A stretch of 64,000 nucleotides of DNA from the NCBI GenBank assembly GCA_947044405.1, contig CAMRHE010000652.1, positions 124,001 through 188,000 on the forward strand, read 5' to 3'. Position numbers and translations under genes: made by a program. Source of the DNA: Leptodactylus fallax (lineage: Eukaryota > Chordata > Amphibia > Anura > Leptodactylidae). The notes under the pieces are model-generated. The model did not search any database. It was not told the origin of the DNA and saw only the letters and a program-made list of their open reading frames with translations. How positions within the stretch are numbered: the first letter of the stretch is position 1; each line of letters opens with the position of its first letter. Below, piece after piece: positions 45,260 through 56,469 of the stretch.

Positions 45260-46113
45260 CAGGGGTGTCAAACCCATTTTCACCGGGGGCCACTTCAGCC
45301 TCACGGGGTACCTTGAAGGGCCAGGATTATTTTACACGTGTATAAAAGTAACTTCTCCTTAACAGTTAAGCGAGCTATTAGACAACGTATAATATAAACA
45401 GGCGCCATAGCCCCTATTTATAGCGCCCCATTTACACACACTATAATGTTCCACAGCAGTCCCTGCACACTGTATTATGACTCGCAGCTGCCCCTGCACA
45501 CGGTATTATGCTCCATATTGGCCCCTGCACACGGTATTATGCTCCATAGTGGCCCCTGCACTGGTATTATGCTCCATAGTGGCCCCTGCACTGGTATTAT
45601 GCTCCATAGTGGCCCCTGTACTGGTATTATGCTCCACCGTGGTCCCTGCACAGGGTATTATGCCCCATAGTGGCCCCTGTACTGGTATTATGCCCCATAG
45701 TGGCCCCTGTACTGGTATTATGCTCCACAGTGGTCCCTGCACAGGGTATTATGCCCCATAGCGGCTAAACCATGAACTATTATTATATAATTATTATATA
45801 TATATCTATATATATATAGATATATAGATATATTATTATATAATGAACGGAGACCCAGGGGAGGTGACAAACATAAAAACTAGTGTTACTTACATATCCT
45901 GGACACCGGTGCACTCCTTGCAGCTTTCGGTCCTGTTTAATTGCGCACACACTTCACGTGATCAGGCCGGCGATGCGACCTGATGACGTCACCAGAGGCT
46001 TCAAGCCTGCTCGGAGTAACACCGATCGCAGGAGAGGTAAGTAGGATATGTTTTTATGTTCCCTCACCTCCCCTGGGTCTCCGATTATTATACTCCTACA
46101 CTTGACACCTGTG
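45260..46113 (+). mobile_element. hAT-type non-autonomous element E3
   Basis: Left terminus CAGGGGTGTCAAACCCATTT, right terminus inverted CACAGGTGTCAAG. The flanking 8-mers CCCTAGGG and CCCTAGGA match at 7 of 8. Inside: a minisatellite (45427-45762), then the palindromic module (about 45768-46098) whose left hairpin has expanded into a TATATA microsatellite. The core has TGACGTCA (45984) and CACGTGATCA; the arms carry GTAAGT facing outward (minus 45893-45888, plus 46037-46042). The termini differ from E1/E2 and from E4/E5 although the cargo is shared. Confidence 0.85.
45427..45762. repeat. About 31-bp minisatellite in E3
   Basis: Ten or so units of GTATTATGCTCCATAGTGGC plus CCCTGCACTG; the complement matches the E1 unit. 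Confidence 0.9.
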
Positions 46114-46677
46114 CCCTAGGACCCGTTTAAAACCTCTAGGAAGGTCTAAAAAAAAAAAAAAAAAAACGAAAAGAAAATGTAAAAAAAAACTTAAAAAAAT
46201 ATTAAATATTAAAACCACCCCCATTTCCCTGGAACACATGTAAAAGTTAAACACTTACACATTAAGTCATTTCAGCTATTTCCAGTGCTCCTACTGAAGT
46301 GAATGGGAGCATCGTCCACCAAATGACAAGTCTACATTCTACTTGTTGGGGGTCTCTGCAGTCAGACCCCACCGATCAGGTATTCTATTTGTAATACTTT
46401 CCTGCCGTTTCCCCTTTAATGACCCAGTAGAGAGTTTGTGGACTTTCTAATACACAATATATCAGTTACTTTTTTATTAGGAATAACTAGATTTAGTAGA
46501 TTTGGTAGATTGTTAGATATCTCATTACTTGTTACTGACACTGTTGTGTATGAGGAGGGAAAAGAAATCCTCATATGGTGATTTAGTGACTATTGTGCTA
46601 CATGTCTTGGTAATTACAATATCTCGACAAAAAATAATAATTGTTTTGTTTCAAAAAATTTCTGTTTCATTTTGCAG
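46114..46677 (+). other. Intron end before zinc-finger exon A
   Basis: Contains a poly-A tract (46148-46168) and a GAAGTGAATGGGAGCA repeat fragment also seen at 12655; ends with a T-rich stretch and acceptor TTTTGCAG (to 46677). Confidence 0.6.
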
Positions 46678-46796
46678 GTGGTGACTGGATGAGCGGCTCC
46701 ATAGACACCTCCTGAATATAAAGGAGAAGATCATCACAGATTGGCATAAAAAGACCTGGACGTAGACTGGGGGAAAATCTTTTCTGGTTCTGAATC

Positions 46797-47807
46797 ATGA
46801 ACATAGCCATGAAACCTAATCCTTCCATACATGAGAGAATTGACAGAGATAAAAGACCATTTTCATGTTCCGAATGTGGGAAACATTTTATGAACAAATC
46901 CCATGTTGTGGCCCATCTAAGAACCCACACAGGAGAGAAGCCATTCTCATGCTCAGAATGTGGAAAATATTTTCCAAATATAAGTAATTTCCACAAACAT
47001 CTGATAATTCATACTGGGGAGAAGCCATATTCATGCTCAGAATGTAAGAAATGTTTTCTAAGGAAAAGCGACCTTCAAAAACATCAGAGAATTCATACAG
47101 GAGAGAAGCCATATTCATGTTCTGAATGTGAAAAATGTTTTATTCAAAAATCACATCTTGCAAATCATCTGAGAATTCACACAGGAGAGAAGCCATATTC
47201 ATGCTCAGAATGTGGGAAATGTTTTACTCAAAAATCATCTCTTATAAAACATCTGCGGAATCACACACAGGAGAAGCGATTTTCTTGCTTAAAATGTGAA
47301 AAATGTTTTCCTCAAAAATCATATCTTGTGGAACATCAAAGAATTCACAAACAGCAGAAGACATTTACATGTGCAGAATGTGGAAAATGTTTTCAACAAA
47401 AATCATATCTTACAAAACATCTGAAAATTCACATAGCAGAGAAGCCTTTTTCTTGCTCAGAATGTGGGAAAGATTTTAACTACAAATCACATCTTGTGAC
47501 TCATCTAAGAGTTCACACACAGGAGAAGCCATTCTCATGCTCAGAATGTGGGAAACGTTTTAGCCAGCAAAGCCATCTTAAGAATCACGAGAGAATTCAC
47601 ACAGGAGAGAAGCCATATTCATGTACTGAATGTGGGAAATGTTTTAGCCACAAATCTAGTCTTGAAGGTCATGAGAGAATTCACACAGGAGAGAAGCCTT
47701 TTTCTTGCTCAGAATGTGGGAAATGTTTTAGCCTACAAAATAATCTTAAGAAACATGAGAGAATTCACAAAACAAGAACAAATCCCCCAGTAAAGTGTAA
47801 CCAGTAA
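46797..47807 (+). CDS. C2H2 zinc-finger protein, unit A, 11 fingers
   Basis: 336-residue frame from ATG 46797 (MNIAMKPNPSIHERIDRDKR). It encodes 11 tandem CX2CX12HX3H Krueppel fingers with mostly TGEKP linkers (TQEK, IAEK and KQQK variants), ending KTRTNPPVKCNQ. The exon begins at 46678 after acceptor TTTTGCAG with GTGGTGACTGGATGAG, the family's GDDWM segment, but that frame stops (SIDTS stop); an in-frame TGA at 46791 lies in a ruined first finger (FSGSES). So translation must start at 46797. No KRAB box is visible upstream. Possibly a DNA-binding protein, possibly a young pseudogene; all 11 fingers keep their Cys and His, which argues for recent constraint. Confidence 0.82.
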   Translation: MNIAMKPNPSIHERIDRDKRPFSCSECGKHFMNKSHVVAHLRTHTGEKPFSCSECGKYFPNISNFHKHLIIHTGEKPYSCSECKKCFLRKSDLQKHQRIHTGEKPYSCSECEKCFIQKSHLANHLRIHTGEKPYSCSECGKCFTQKSSLIKHLRNHTQEKRFSCLKCEKCFPQKSYLVEHQRIHKQQKTFTCAECGKCFQQKSYLTKHLKIHIAEKPFSCSECGKDFNYKSHLVTHLRVHTQEKPFSCSECGKRFSQQSHLKNHERIHTGEKPYSCTECGKCFSHKSSLEGHERIHTGEKPFSCSECGKCFSLQNNLKKHERIHKTRTNPPVKCNQ

Positions 47808-48082
47808 GATGTCACTGCCTGTATTTCTGTACATCGGTATCATGAACTATGTGACCCTGATATAAAGTAGATTTACCAGCCATTACTACACCCAGAGTCA
47901 CCTTCCAGGAATCTTCATCGTCTCTTCTTTACGGAACTTCTTTACTTCAGATACAGTCAAAGGTTTTCTTACATGAACTGCTCAATTCAGATCCGGAAGA
48001 AACTAGAACTAGAAATCTTGACTCTTTTACACCTGCATTATTTTACCATCCTGGCTCTGTGAGGAGTCAGACCCCGCTGATG
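47808..48082 (+). other. 3' UTR of zinc-finger unit A
   Basis: Conserved with unit B: GATGTCACTGC, TCGGTATCATGAACTATGTG, CACCTTCCAGGAATCTTCAT. A decayed third copy is at 60462-60560. Confidence 0.7.
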
Positions 48083-48149
48083 TGGAATCAGGCGGGTGGC
48101 AGCATCAGAATAGTAGCTGAGGCAGGTAGCCAGAAGAAACCGGTCTCTT

Positions 48150-48370
48150 TTGTTATGTTTTAAATTCTGTTTTTATTAAATTTAACATCTCACACATATA
48201 TATAGTCAACATATAGCTGCTGCATATAATCAAAAACATGAGTACAAAAGTCTTAGAAAAATATAAATATAACAAGTCGGATAACAAGAAGTAACAATTC
48301 AAACACTTCGGAAAATGTCAACATAATGGAAGTGAGTAGAATTGGTTTTTGCTATGGGACTATAGGGGGG
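48150..48370 (-). pseudogene. L1-like LINE, 3' end
   Basis: The reverse complement ends in an A-rich AATTTAAAACATAAC-type tail. It is separated from the rest of the L1 copy (49201-50700) by an 830-bp insertion. Confidence 0.45.
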
Positions 48371-49200
48371 TGTGACAGCAAGTAAAAATTCTGGTGCTGG
48401 GGAGGAATTCGATTAGATTATGACAGAGTAAGGATGGTTTCATTCTGCAGTTATGTGAGTGTCTGTCTGAAGGTCTGCCAGGGGGTCCATGTGCAGCATC
48501 CCAGAGTGCTACTGCTTCTATGTGTTTGTCCCTGTGCCTCTGGGTTTTATGTTGGTATCTTCCGTCTTCTGTGTTACGTGTCACTGTTTGCAGCTTTCCC
48601 TGTTATTTCTCCCCTGCAGTGTTCAAGTCTAGCCTTGCTTTAGCCCTGGCCTATCACAGGCCACTGGGCGGGGTTGTGGGAGACCTGGTCTCCACGGTAA
48701 CCCTTGGTCTGAGAGCAGTTAGTCTAGTGTGAGCAGTGGAAGAGTAAGGGTGTGCAGATGTTTCCTGCCCCCACAAGCTGCACTGAGGCCAACGGTTAGC
48801 CAGCACAGCCTTCAGGAGGATGACTTCGGGCTGGGGTTTGGACACTGTATTACTACCCCCATCAAGAAGCTGCTATTGCCTTGTGATTCCTGTTGCCAAA
48901 TAAAGGCTGTTTGGTTTACCTGCATCTCTGAATCCTGAGTCGTGCCTGCTTTACCATCAGGGCTCTTCCGAACAACACCACACCAGCTCAGTTAGGAGAG
49001 GTCCTCTCTTCAACTGGAAGTGCCCCGGGGGAAAGAACTACTACCACCACCATCCGGTAGTGCTGCAGGACCCCCCTCGACTTTGTCCGGCCTAGGAATG
49101 GGACTGGAGGGGTTTGGGAGCGTGCCCGGCCTGCTAGGTGGCACAGCATCCGCCACCACTACTCCCATCCACTGGTCTCCTCCGTCTGGGTTGCGGCACA
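48371..49200 (+). repeat. LTR-like insertion (possible solo LTR)
   Basis: Starts TGTGACAGCAAG and ends GTTGCGGCACA (TG...CA). It has AATAAA at 48900 followed by GCTGTTTGGTTTACCTGCAT, as in an R-U5 region, and lies within L1 sequence. I do not see a clear target duplication, so the boundaries are uncertain. Confidence 0.4.
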
Positions 49201-50700
49201 TGTTTTAAGGAAGGTGTTTCAGGTCATTCTAGTCCAGTGTACCCGCTCCTCCATCCAGCATATATCATTTACTTTGGATGCCCATTGTAGCAGGGAGGGG
49301 GATGAGATATCTCTCCAGTGTGCTGGGATTAGGAGTTTTGCTGCGGTTATGAGCTGAGTGGTTAGGTCTTCACTTTTGGGGCGAAAATCAGCATATATCA
49401 GAATATGTTCAGGAGATGGGGAATCTGGAAATTGCAGACTCTCTCAATAGTTGCAATAATTTCTTCCCAGAAGGGGTGTATTAGTGGGCATTGCCACCAG
49501 ATATGTAAAATGTTCCCTGGTTCTTTCTGACACCTCCCTTAGGTGTACGGGATGGAGGGGGTTATACTGCGTAGCCATGCCGGTGTTTTATACCAGCGAG
49601 TAAGAAGTTTAAAGGAATTTTCCTGTATCCGCACACACCTAGAAAAGCCATGTGCATTAGCTATGACCGTCTTCCTATCATTACTGGACAGAGTGATCCC
49701 CAACTCCTCCTCCCAGCATTGAAGATACCTGGGGTGGTTATCGCTGGAATGTGATAAAAGAGATTTGTAAATTTTTGAGCAGACCCCTTTCTGTTGTGTT
49801 TTGTTCATAGTGTGAGATTCTATCCAAGATTTCGGTTGCTCCCTCTTCAAAAATATTCTAATTTATTGAGATGCTCCTGTATTTCGATATATAAGAGTCG
49901 CACGTCATTGTGAAATCTCTCTGTTGTATAAAATCTCTTAGTTCTAGTCCCGTCTGTCGCAACAACCAGGAGGTAGTCGGGGGCGTGTCCTTGACAAAAA
50001 AGGAGGACAAGATTTGGCGGCGGAGCTTATCCTAAAATGTGTGTGGCGGAAACCTCTTGGGGTTAATCAAATAGGGTAGTAGGTCCAGAGGGAGAGTGGG
50101 TCATGGGATCGAGAGGAGTGGATATTTACACTGTAGAGTGTGCCATGTCTTGGTAACACCGTGGAGGAGAATCTTTCTCGCGTGCGCCCGGGGGTAGAAT
50201 TCCCAGAGTGACAGTCTGTCGCGGAGTGTCATCAGGGAGGTCTCTAGTTGAATTGCTAGATTGTCTGTGGTGTCTCGCGTTAGAAGCGTCCAGCGCTCTA
50301 GTTGGAGAGCGTGGTAATAGGTGAGTAAATCGGGAAGATCTGCACCCCCTCGATCAGTTGGTAGTAGGAGTTGTGAGCGTTTGATCCTAGGCCGCTTCTG
50401 CTGCCATAAAAAGTCGGTGGATAAGCGTCTGAATCTGTCAAAGAAGGATCTAGGGAGATTCACTGGGAGTGAGCAAAGGAGATAAAGCAGTTTAGGGAGG
50501 ATGTATGTTTTTAATAGATTCTTACAACCTAGCCAGGAAACATATGGGATGTGTAGATCTGCCAGTTGTTTTTGGATGTTTCGAAGTAAGGGATGATGTT
50601 TGCCAAATCCCTAGGGATTCATACTCCTAAATATTTAATGCCTTCTTTTGGCAAGTGATAGGGGGGAATGACTCTTTAATTACAAAATTATGCTATCTCT
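49201..50700 (-). pseudogene. L1-like LINE ORF2, C-terminal part
   Basis: Minus-strand translation from about 50640 down gives KYLGV, YVSWLGCKNLLKTYILPKLL, NLPRSFFDRFRRLSTDFLWQ, KRPRIKRSQLLLPTDRGGAD and LPDLLTYYHALQLERWTLL, the conserved region after the L1 reverse transcriptase. From 49850 to 49540 comes HGFSRCVRIQENSFKLLTRW and YKTPAWLR. Frames are broken by several indels and a stop in KYLGV. It is the better preserved relative of 3670-4850. Confidence 0.88.
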
Positions 50701-50715
50701 TTCAGAGTGTGAGAA

Positions 50716-51425
50716 GGTGACAGGCAGAGTGCTGGAGTCACGGTATATCAGCCCCAGGTTTCTGACATACATGTGGTCCAGGATGGGTCTGGAATAGGCT
50801 TCAGCCCCAGGTGTAGGTCATACGGCTTGTTACTGGGCCATAAAAGCCTACAGAGCCTGCACTTCAGGGCAGATCCTGGGAGTGAGAGGAGGCGCCTGGA
50901 TCTGTCCTGAAACATTGAGAGTCTGGTGAGACCAAAGTGTGCTAATTTGTTTGTCGTGTGTGGCTTCAGCGTAAGGAGGCCGTTCCGGCACAGATGGTGG
51001 AGAGAGTGGTACTGGACAAATACACCAGATTGCTTCCACCTCAGATTCAGCGCTGGGTGGGACAAGCGGAACCTACAACAGCTGAGGAGCTGGTATGTTT
51101 CATGGAACGGTACCGAGCCACTGAGGAACTACTGCAGACGTCTCCCAGATCTGTTGCCCCCAAGACTGGTAAGACAGTACCAATTACTGTAGGGGTGAGG
51201 AAGGTTGTGATGGGAGGACGCTCAGAGGGGGAAAAGGTAGCTGGGACTGTGAACTTTAAATCCAGGTCTCAAAATGGAGACCCATACTGCCTCAGGTGTT
51301 GGCGGTGCCATGAACTGGGTCATGTAGCCGCACACTGTCCCCTGACAACTGAGCCCATAGACTGCAGCAGTATCAGGCAGGTATACCTATTTGCTCAACC
51401 CCCTTGTTCAGCTTGTCAGGGCTCC
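50716..51425 (+). pseudogene. Gypsy LTR piece joined to gag fragment (SCAN-like, zinc knuckle)
   Basis: 50716-50955 resembles the start of the Gypsy LTR at 56757 (GTGACAGG, then CCCCAGGTTTCTGACAT). From about 50958 a gag frame reads VERVVLDKYTRLLPPQIQRW, VGQAEPTTAEELVCFMERYR and a zinc knuckle CWRCHELGHVAAHC (about 51298-51339). It matches the gag at 57567-58829. The intervening LTR, leader and gag start are deleted. It ends at CSACQGS, where a 48-bp minisatellite begins. Confidence 0.78.
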
Positions 51426-52085
51426 TAGGACTATATATCTATAAAACATAGTGTATGACACTGTCAGGGCTCCTAGGACTATATATCTATAAAACATAGT
51501 GTATGACACTGTCAGGGCTCCTAGGACTATATATCTATAAAACATAGTGTATGACACTGTCAGGGCTCCTAGGACTATATATCTATAAAACATAGTGTAT
51601 GACACTGTCAGGGCTCCTAGGACTATATATCTATAAAACATAGTGTATGACACTGTCAGGGCTCCTAGGACTATATATCTATAATACATAGTGTATGACA
51701 CTGTCAGGACTCCTAGGACTATATATCTATAATACATAGTGTATGACACTGTCAGGGCTCCTAGGACTATATATCTATAAAACATAGTGTATGACACTGT
51801 CAGGGCTCCTAGGACTATATATCTATAATACATAGTGTATGACACTGTCAGGGCTCCTAGGACTATATATCTATTATACATAGGGTATGACACTGTCAGG
51901 ACTGCTAGGACTATATATCTATAATACATAGTGTATGACACTGTCAAGACTCCTAGGACTATATATCTATAATACATAGTGTATGACACTGTCAGGACTC
52001 CTAGGACTATATATCTATAATACATAGTGTATGACACTGTCAGTGCTCCTAGGTCTATATATCTATAAAACATAGTATAGAACAC
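51414..52085. repeat. 48-bp minisatellite, about 14 units
   Basis: The unit is CTGTCAGGGCTCCTAGGACT plus ATATATCTATAAAACATAGT plus GTATGACA. Since 48 is 16 codons, a 225-residue frame on the minus strand (VSYTMYYRYIVLGALT repeats) stays open; it is not evidence for a gene. Confidence 0.95.
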
Positions 52086-52257
52086 TCTTAGGGCCCTAGG
52101 AACCTATCTATCCAATTTCTAGAAATCCATGGGGTCCGAGTTATCTGCTGGACTATAGGTGTACTGTAGGTAGGACTGACTGCCTACATTGCAGATGGTG
52201 GGTGTGAGTTGCCTGTTGTGGCTCTAGTTGGCGCTGTGAGCTGAATTTTGGTTCATC
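52086..52257. other. Spacer, nothing recognised
   Basis: May be further Gypsy-derived sequence, but no motif was seen. Confidence 0.3.
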
Positions 52258-52484
52258 TTCCAGATACTATACTGGGCCCGGCTGCTGCTGTTACTTGTAG
52301 TTCTACAGATACTGTACTGGGCCCGGCTGCTGCTGCTACTTGTAGTTCTACAGATACTGTACTGGGCCCGGCTGCTGCTGTTACTTGTAGTTCTACAGAT
52401 ACTGTACTGGGCCCAGCTGCCGCTGTTACTTGTAGTTCTACAGATACTGTACTGGGCCCGGCTGCTGCTGTTACTCCTCTTGAC
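52258..52484. repeat. 45-bp minisatellite, 5 units
   Basis: The unit is CAGATACTGTACTGGGCCCG plus GCTGCTGCTGTTACTTGTAG plus TTCTA; 15 codons long, hence open frames on both strands. Confidence 0.95.
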
Positions 52485-52586
52485 GCTTGTGGCACTGACA
52501 GAGGAGGTGGAGCGCTGGCTGAGTGAGGTGGACTGGGCATGTTCAGAAGCCGTGTGTGACGGGCAGTTGCAGTGCTCTCCCTATAC

Positions 52587-53688
52587 CAGGGGTAGGTAAC
52601 CTTTTTTGTTCGGCGTGCCGATTTTAATAAAAAAATCAAAGATGAGGTCCTCGGAGTGCCGGTCAATAATTGTAAGTCTGACGACCCCTAAACTAAAGTC
52701 ATATACCACAAACCATAATACAGAAGTGCTGCCACCAGATTCTTCAGGACACATGCAGTTACTGCTATTTCCTGGGACGCTCCTGTACTTTCTGATTAGA
52801 AGCAATGAAAGTCCATGTGCAGCCCCCAATTAGTGGTAAATGTGTCCAGGAGCAGCGTATGGCGGCACCTTATGGCGATATCACACTATGTATCTGGAGG
52901 CAGCTATACTCTTAGGCCACTGGAACTTTTACTTCGATGTAAAACTGGTGCATTTTTGCACAAAAAAAAAACCAAAGCCTGAGTTTTCTATGCAAAAACA
53001 CATCCTTAATATAGAAAACACTCCGTTATACAGAATAATGTGCCAAAGTGGCCCCTGCACATGGTATTATGTCCCATAGCGGCCCTTGCACACGGTATTA
53101 TGTCCCATAGTGGCCCCTGCACACGGTATTAGGCTCTATAGTAGCTCCTGCACACGGTATAATATTCTAACTTTTATAATATTCCAATTTGTGCCACTCA
53201 CTAGCTATTATTATACTGTGGGGTCTCTTCAGACCACAGAGTATAATAAGTGGAGGGCAAAGAGAGGTGATCAAACCTAAAAAACAATGTACTCACCATT
53301 CCACGCTCCGCAGCCGCTCTGTATCTTCGGGCACTTCTTCCTGTAGTCAGCGACCGCTCATTGAGTCTCAGGGGTCACGTCGTGTCATTATGGGTAATGA
53401 CGTCAGACGCAGACGTGACACCTGAGGCCCTGTCAGCTGACTTCAGGCAGAAGCACCTGAAGAGCACAGCGCGGCTGCGGAGCGTGGAATAGTGAGTATC
53501 ATTGTTTTTTATGTTTGATCATCTCCCCGGGGGCTCCGCTTATTATACTCGGGGGTCTGAAGAGACCCAACAGTATGATAATAACAGTTTCGTTTTGGCC
53601 GTGTCTGGTCCGATTGAAACTGATGGGTGAGGAGTCCGCTGCCGTGCCAGGGAAATAAGCCTCGCGTGCCAGAGGTTGCCGACCCCTG
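52587..53688 (-). mobile_element. hAT-type non-autonomous element E2, perfect 8-bp duplication
   Basis: 1102 bp flanked by CCCTATAC on both sides (52579-52586 and 53689-53696). Termini CAGGGGTAGGTAACCTTTTT and, inverted, CAGGGGTCGGCAACCTC. It is the inverted sister of E1 and carries the same parts in order: right part, about four minisatellite units (53040-53165), palindromic module (53203-53585) with TGACGTCA at 53398 and outward GTGAGT sites (minus 53296-53291, plus 53492-53497). Confidence 0.93.
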
Positions 53689-53903
53689 CCCTATACACTA
53701 CGGTAAGCTGGGTATACAGTCTATACTGGGAATATTCTAAATTTTTCTTCCTTTTGTCAAGCAGGGGAGAATCCTCCATCTTATCTTTATAGTGATTGTC
53801 TAAGATCTCTGCCCTCCAGTCCTCATCCCTCTCCTGATGCTAATAATACGCTTGTCACTATGTAAGTAGTGGAGCACAGACTGCCATGCTTGCCAGCATA
53901 TGC
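53689..53903. other. Spacer, nothing recognised
   Basis: No supportable feature beyond the E2 target duplicate. Confidence 0.4.
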
Positions 53904-54527
53904 CGGCCCCAGGGGACTGCCTTGGTTGTTGTTCTTGGCTGATAAGGGTCGGCCTCCTCCCCTGCTGTGCCTGTGACATATCCAGGGCCCCCTCTGCCTC
54001 CTCCTCTTCCATGTTGTAGATAAGGCTGAGACTGTCAGATATTGTTATCACGTGATGTGTGTGATGAGTCACTGCACACATGACATTGTCTGCTCAGGAT
54101 TTCCTGCTCTAACATGTGGCTGCCGCCATTTTCTCGTTCTGTGGACATTTGTATTTGTTTGACCATCTCTAGTCCAGAGGTTGGTCATTTCTATGGAGTA
54201 ATGATGGAGGGGACGGGGGTTGGTCTCAGGTCTGGACAGGATGTTCCTCATTAGGATGTAAAATGTTCATTGTTTCTCCTGATTCTCACATGAAAAGGTC
54301 TGGGAGTATCTCAGGACTCTCTTACAGATGCTAAGTAGGGGTGGGAACAATAGGTACAATGCAGATACAATGTGTGATTGGTGGAGGGTCTCAGGGTGAT
54401 AAGGAGAGGGCACCATCCTTCTTCTTTCCATATTGTATGAGGTAGAGCCCAGTTTCATCATCAACAGTGTCTCTGATCAGGAAGGTGGGACTGAGGGTGT
54501 CCAAGGCGGAGGAGGGCATTATAGGGG

Positions 54528-54650
54528 TATAAAGATCCAAGCATTGTCCAGGAGGGGAGAATTACCAGAGGACTTACCAGGAGGGAACTTACCTGAGGAG
54601 GAGACCCTGACAGGAGATCTAGACCTGAGTGTGTGGAGCGCCCACGTCTG
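54528..54650 (+). promoter_or_regulatory. Putative TATA promoter and first exon, zinc-finger unit B
   Basis: TATAAAG (54528), exon-like block and donor GTGAGT at 54651, as in unit A with a few substitutions and a short upstream deletion. Confidence 0.45.
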
Positions 54651-55026
54651 GTGAGTAGAATATCATTGACTATAAGTTGGAGGAGCTATAATATATTGTA
54701 ATGATGGTGGACTATAAGGAATAGGTGTCTGTAGATGTCATGTTTTTGGATTATGTCTGTCCCCGTGAATAGGTCTCCATATTAACCTGGTAATAACTGG
54801 AACAGTCATTTTATCTTTTATGTAACCCCTTAATGTCTGACCTGCTTGACCCCTTAATGACCAGAACATTTTTGCATTTTTCCAATGTCACATAAACAAG
54901 AGCCATAACTTTCTTTTATTGAGCGGCTCCATAGACACCTCCCAGATATAAAGGAGAAGATCATCACAGATTTTCACAAAAAGACCTGGACGTAGACTGG
55001 GGGAAAATCTTTTCTGGTTCTGAATC

Positions 55027-56038
55027 ATGAACATAGCCATGAAACCTAATCCTTCCATACATGAGAGAATTGACAGAGATGAAAGACCATTTTCATGTCC
55101 TGAATGTGGGAAACATTTTATGAACAAATCACATGTTGTGGATCATCTAAGAACCCACACAGGAGAGAAGCCATTCTCATGCTCAGAATGTGGGAAATGT
55201 TTTCCAAATATAAGTAATCTCCACAGACATCTGATAATTCATACTGGGGAGAAGCCATATTCATGCTCAGAATGTAAGAAATGTTTTCTAAGGAAAAGTC
55301 ACCTCCAAAGGCATCAGAAAAGTCACACAGGAGAGAAGCCATATTCATGTTCTGAATGTGAAAAATGTTTTATTCAAAAATCACATCTTGCAAATCATCT
55401 GAGACTTCACACAGGAGAGAAGCCATATTCATGCTCAGAATGTGGGAAATGTTTTACTCATAAATCATCTCTTATAAATCATCTGCAGAATCACACACAG
55501 GAGAATCAATTTTCTTGCTTAAAATGTGGAAAATGTTTTCCTCAAAAATCATATCTTGTGGAACATCAAAGACTTCACACACAGGAGAAGACATTTACAT
55601 GTGCAGAATGTGGGAAATGTTTTCAACAAAAATCATATCTTAAAAGACATCTGAGAGTTCACATAGCAGAGAAGCCTTTTTCTTGCTCAGAATGTGGGAA
55701 AGATTTTAACTACAAATTACATCTTGTGACTCATCTAAGAGTTCACACACAGGAGAAGCCATTCTCATGCTCAGAATGTGGGAAATATTTTAGCCAACAA
55801 ATTCATCTTAAGAATCACGAGAGAATTCACACAGGAGAGAAGCCATATTCATGTACTGAATGTGGGAAATGTTTTAGCCACAAATCTAGTCTTGAAGATC
55901 ATGAGAGAATTCACACAGGAGAGAAGCCTTTTTCTTGCTCAGAATGTGGGAAATGTTTTAGCCTACAAAAATAGTCTTAAGAAACATGAGAGAATTCACA
56001 AAACAAGAAGAAATCCCCCAGTAAAGTGTAACCAGTAA
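55027..56038 (+). pseudogene. C2H2 zinc-finger copy B, frameshifted last finger
   Basis: The frame from ATG 55027 has ten complete Krueppel fingers and then ends [14 protein letters not shown] at 55974. One extra A in the run CTACAAAAAATAG shifts the frame; the rest of finger 11 and the KTRRNPPVKCNQ tail are readable in another frame to 56038. No splice acceptor precedes the exon. Finger residues differ from copy A at several DNA-contact positions (KSHLQRHQKSH versus KSDLQKHQRIH; DFNYKLHLVTH versus DFNYKSHLVTH). Probably a pseudogene. Confidence 0.85.
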
Positions 56039-56311
56039 GATGTCACTGCATGTATTTCTGTACATCGGTATCATGAACTATGTGACCCTGATATAAAGTA
56101 GATTTACCAGCCATTACTACACCCAGAGTCACCTTCCAGGAATCTTCATCGTCTCTTCTTTACAGAACTTCTTTACTTCAGATACAGTCGTAGGTTTTCT
56201 TACATGAACTGCTCAATTCAGATCTGGAAGAAACTAGAACTAGAAATCTTGACTCTTTTACACCTGCATTATTTTACCATCCTGGCTCTGTGAGGAGTCA
56301 GACCCCGCTGA

Positions 56312-56469
56312 TGCGATATTGATGACCTCCCCGATACATGAGCCATCAGTTTATAACCTGCAGGATACGTCTAGTTTGGACCTTTAGGACTGAGCGTTTT
56401 TCCATTAATGTCGCTGTATGAGAGGTTAGTTTCTTTCTGCGGGTTGTATTTTTTAGTAGTAACATTTCA
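56312..56469. other. Spacer, nothing recognised
   Basis: No supportable feature. Confidence 0.4.

Larger units (their letters stand above)
41713..48082 (+). repeat. Zinc-finger segmental duplication, unit A
   Basis: Matches unit B (53904-56311) from GCCCCAGGGGACTGCCTTGG to GTCAGACCCCGCTGATG. It includes a promoter-like block, an exon with a donor, the finger exon and the 3' UTR. Unit A holds about 4 kb of intron that unit B lacks. Confidence 0.9.
53904..56311 (+). repeat. Zinc-finger segmental duplication, unit B (deleted)
   Basis: Aligns with unit A but the intron has shrunk: unit A's splice acceptor is replaced by unrelated AT-rich sequence up to 54920 (ATTGAGCGGCTCC). Confidence 0.9.

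Noticed and set aside
48371..49200. Firm call of a solo LTR
   Set aside because: TG...CA ends and AATAAA fit, but no target duplication is visible, so it is kept only at low confidence.
50748..51065. 105-residue minus-strand frame
   Set aside because: Opposite strand of the Gypsy LTR/gag piece; no motif.
51408..52085. 225-residue YYRYIVLGALTVSYTM repeat protein, looks membrane-like
   Set aside because: A 16-codon echo of the 48-bp minisatellite; no start, promoter or homology.
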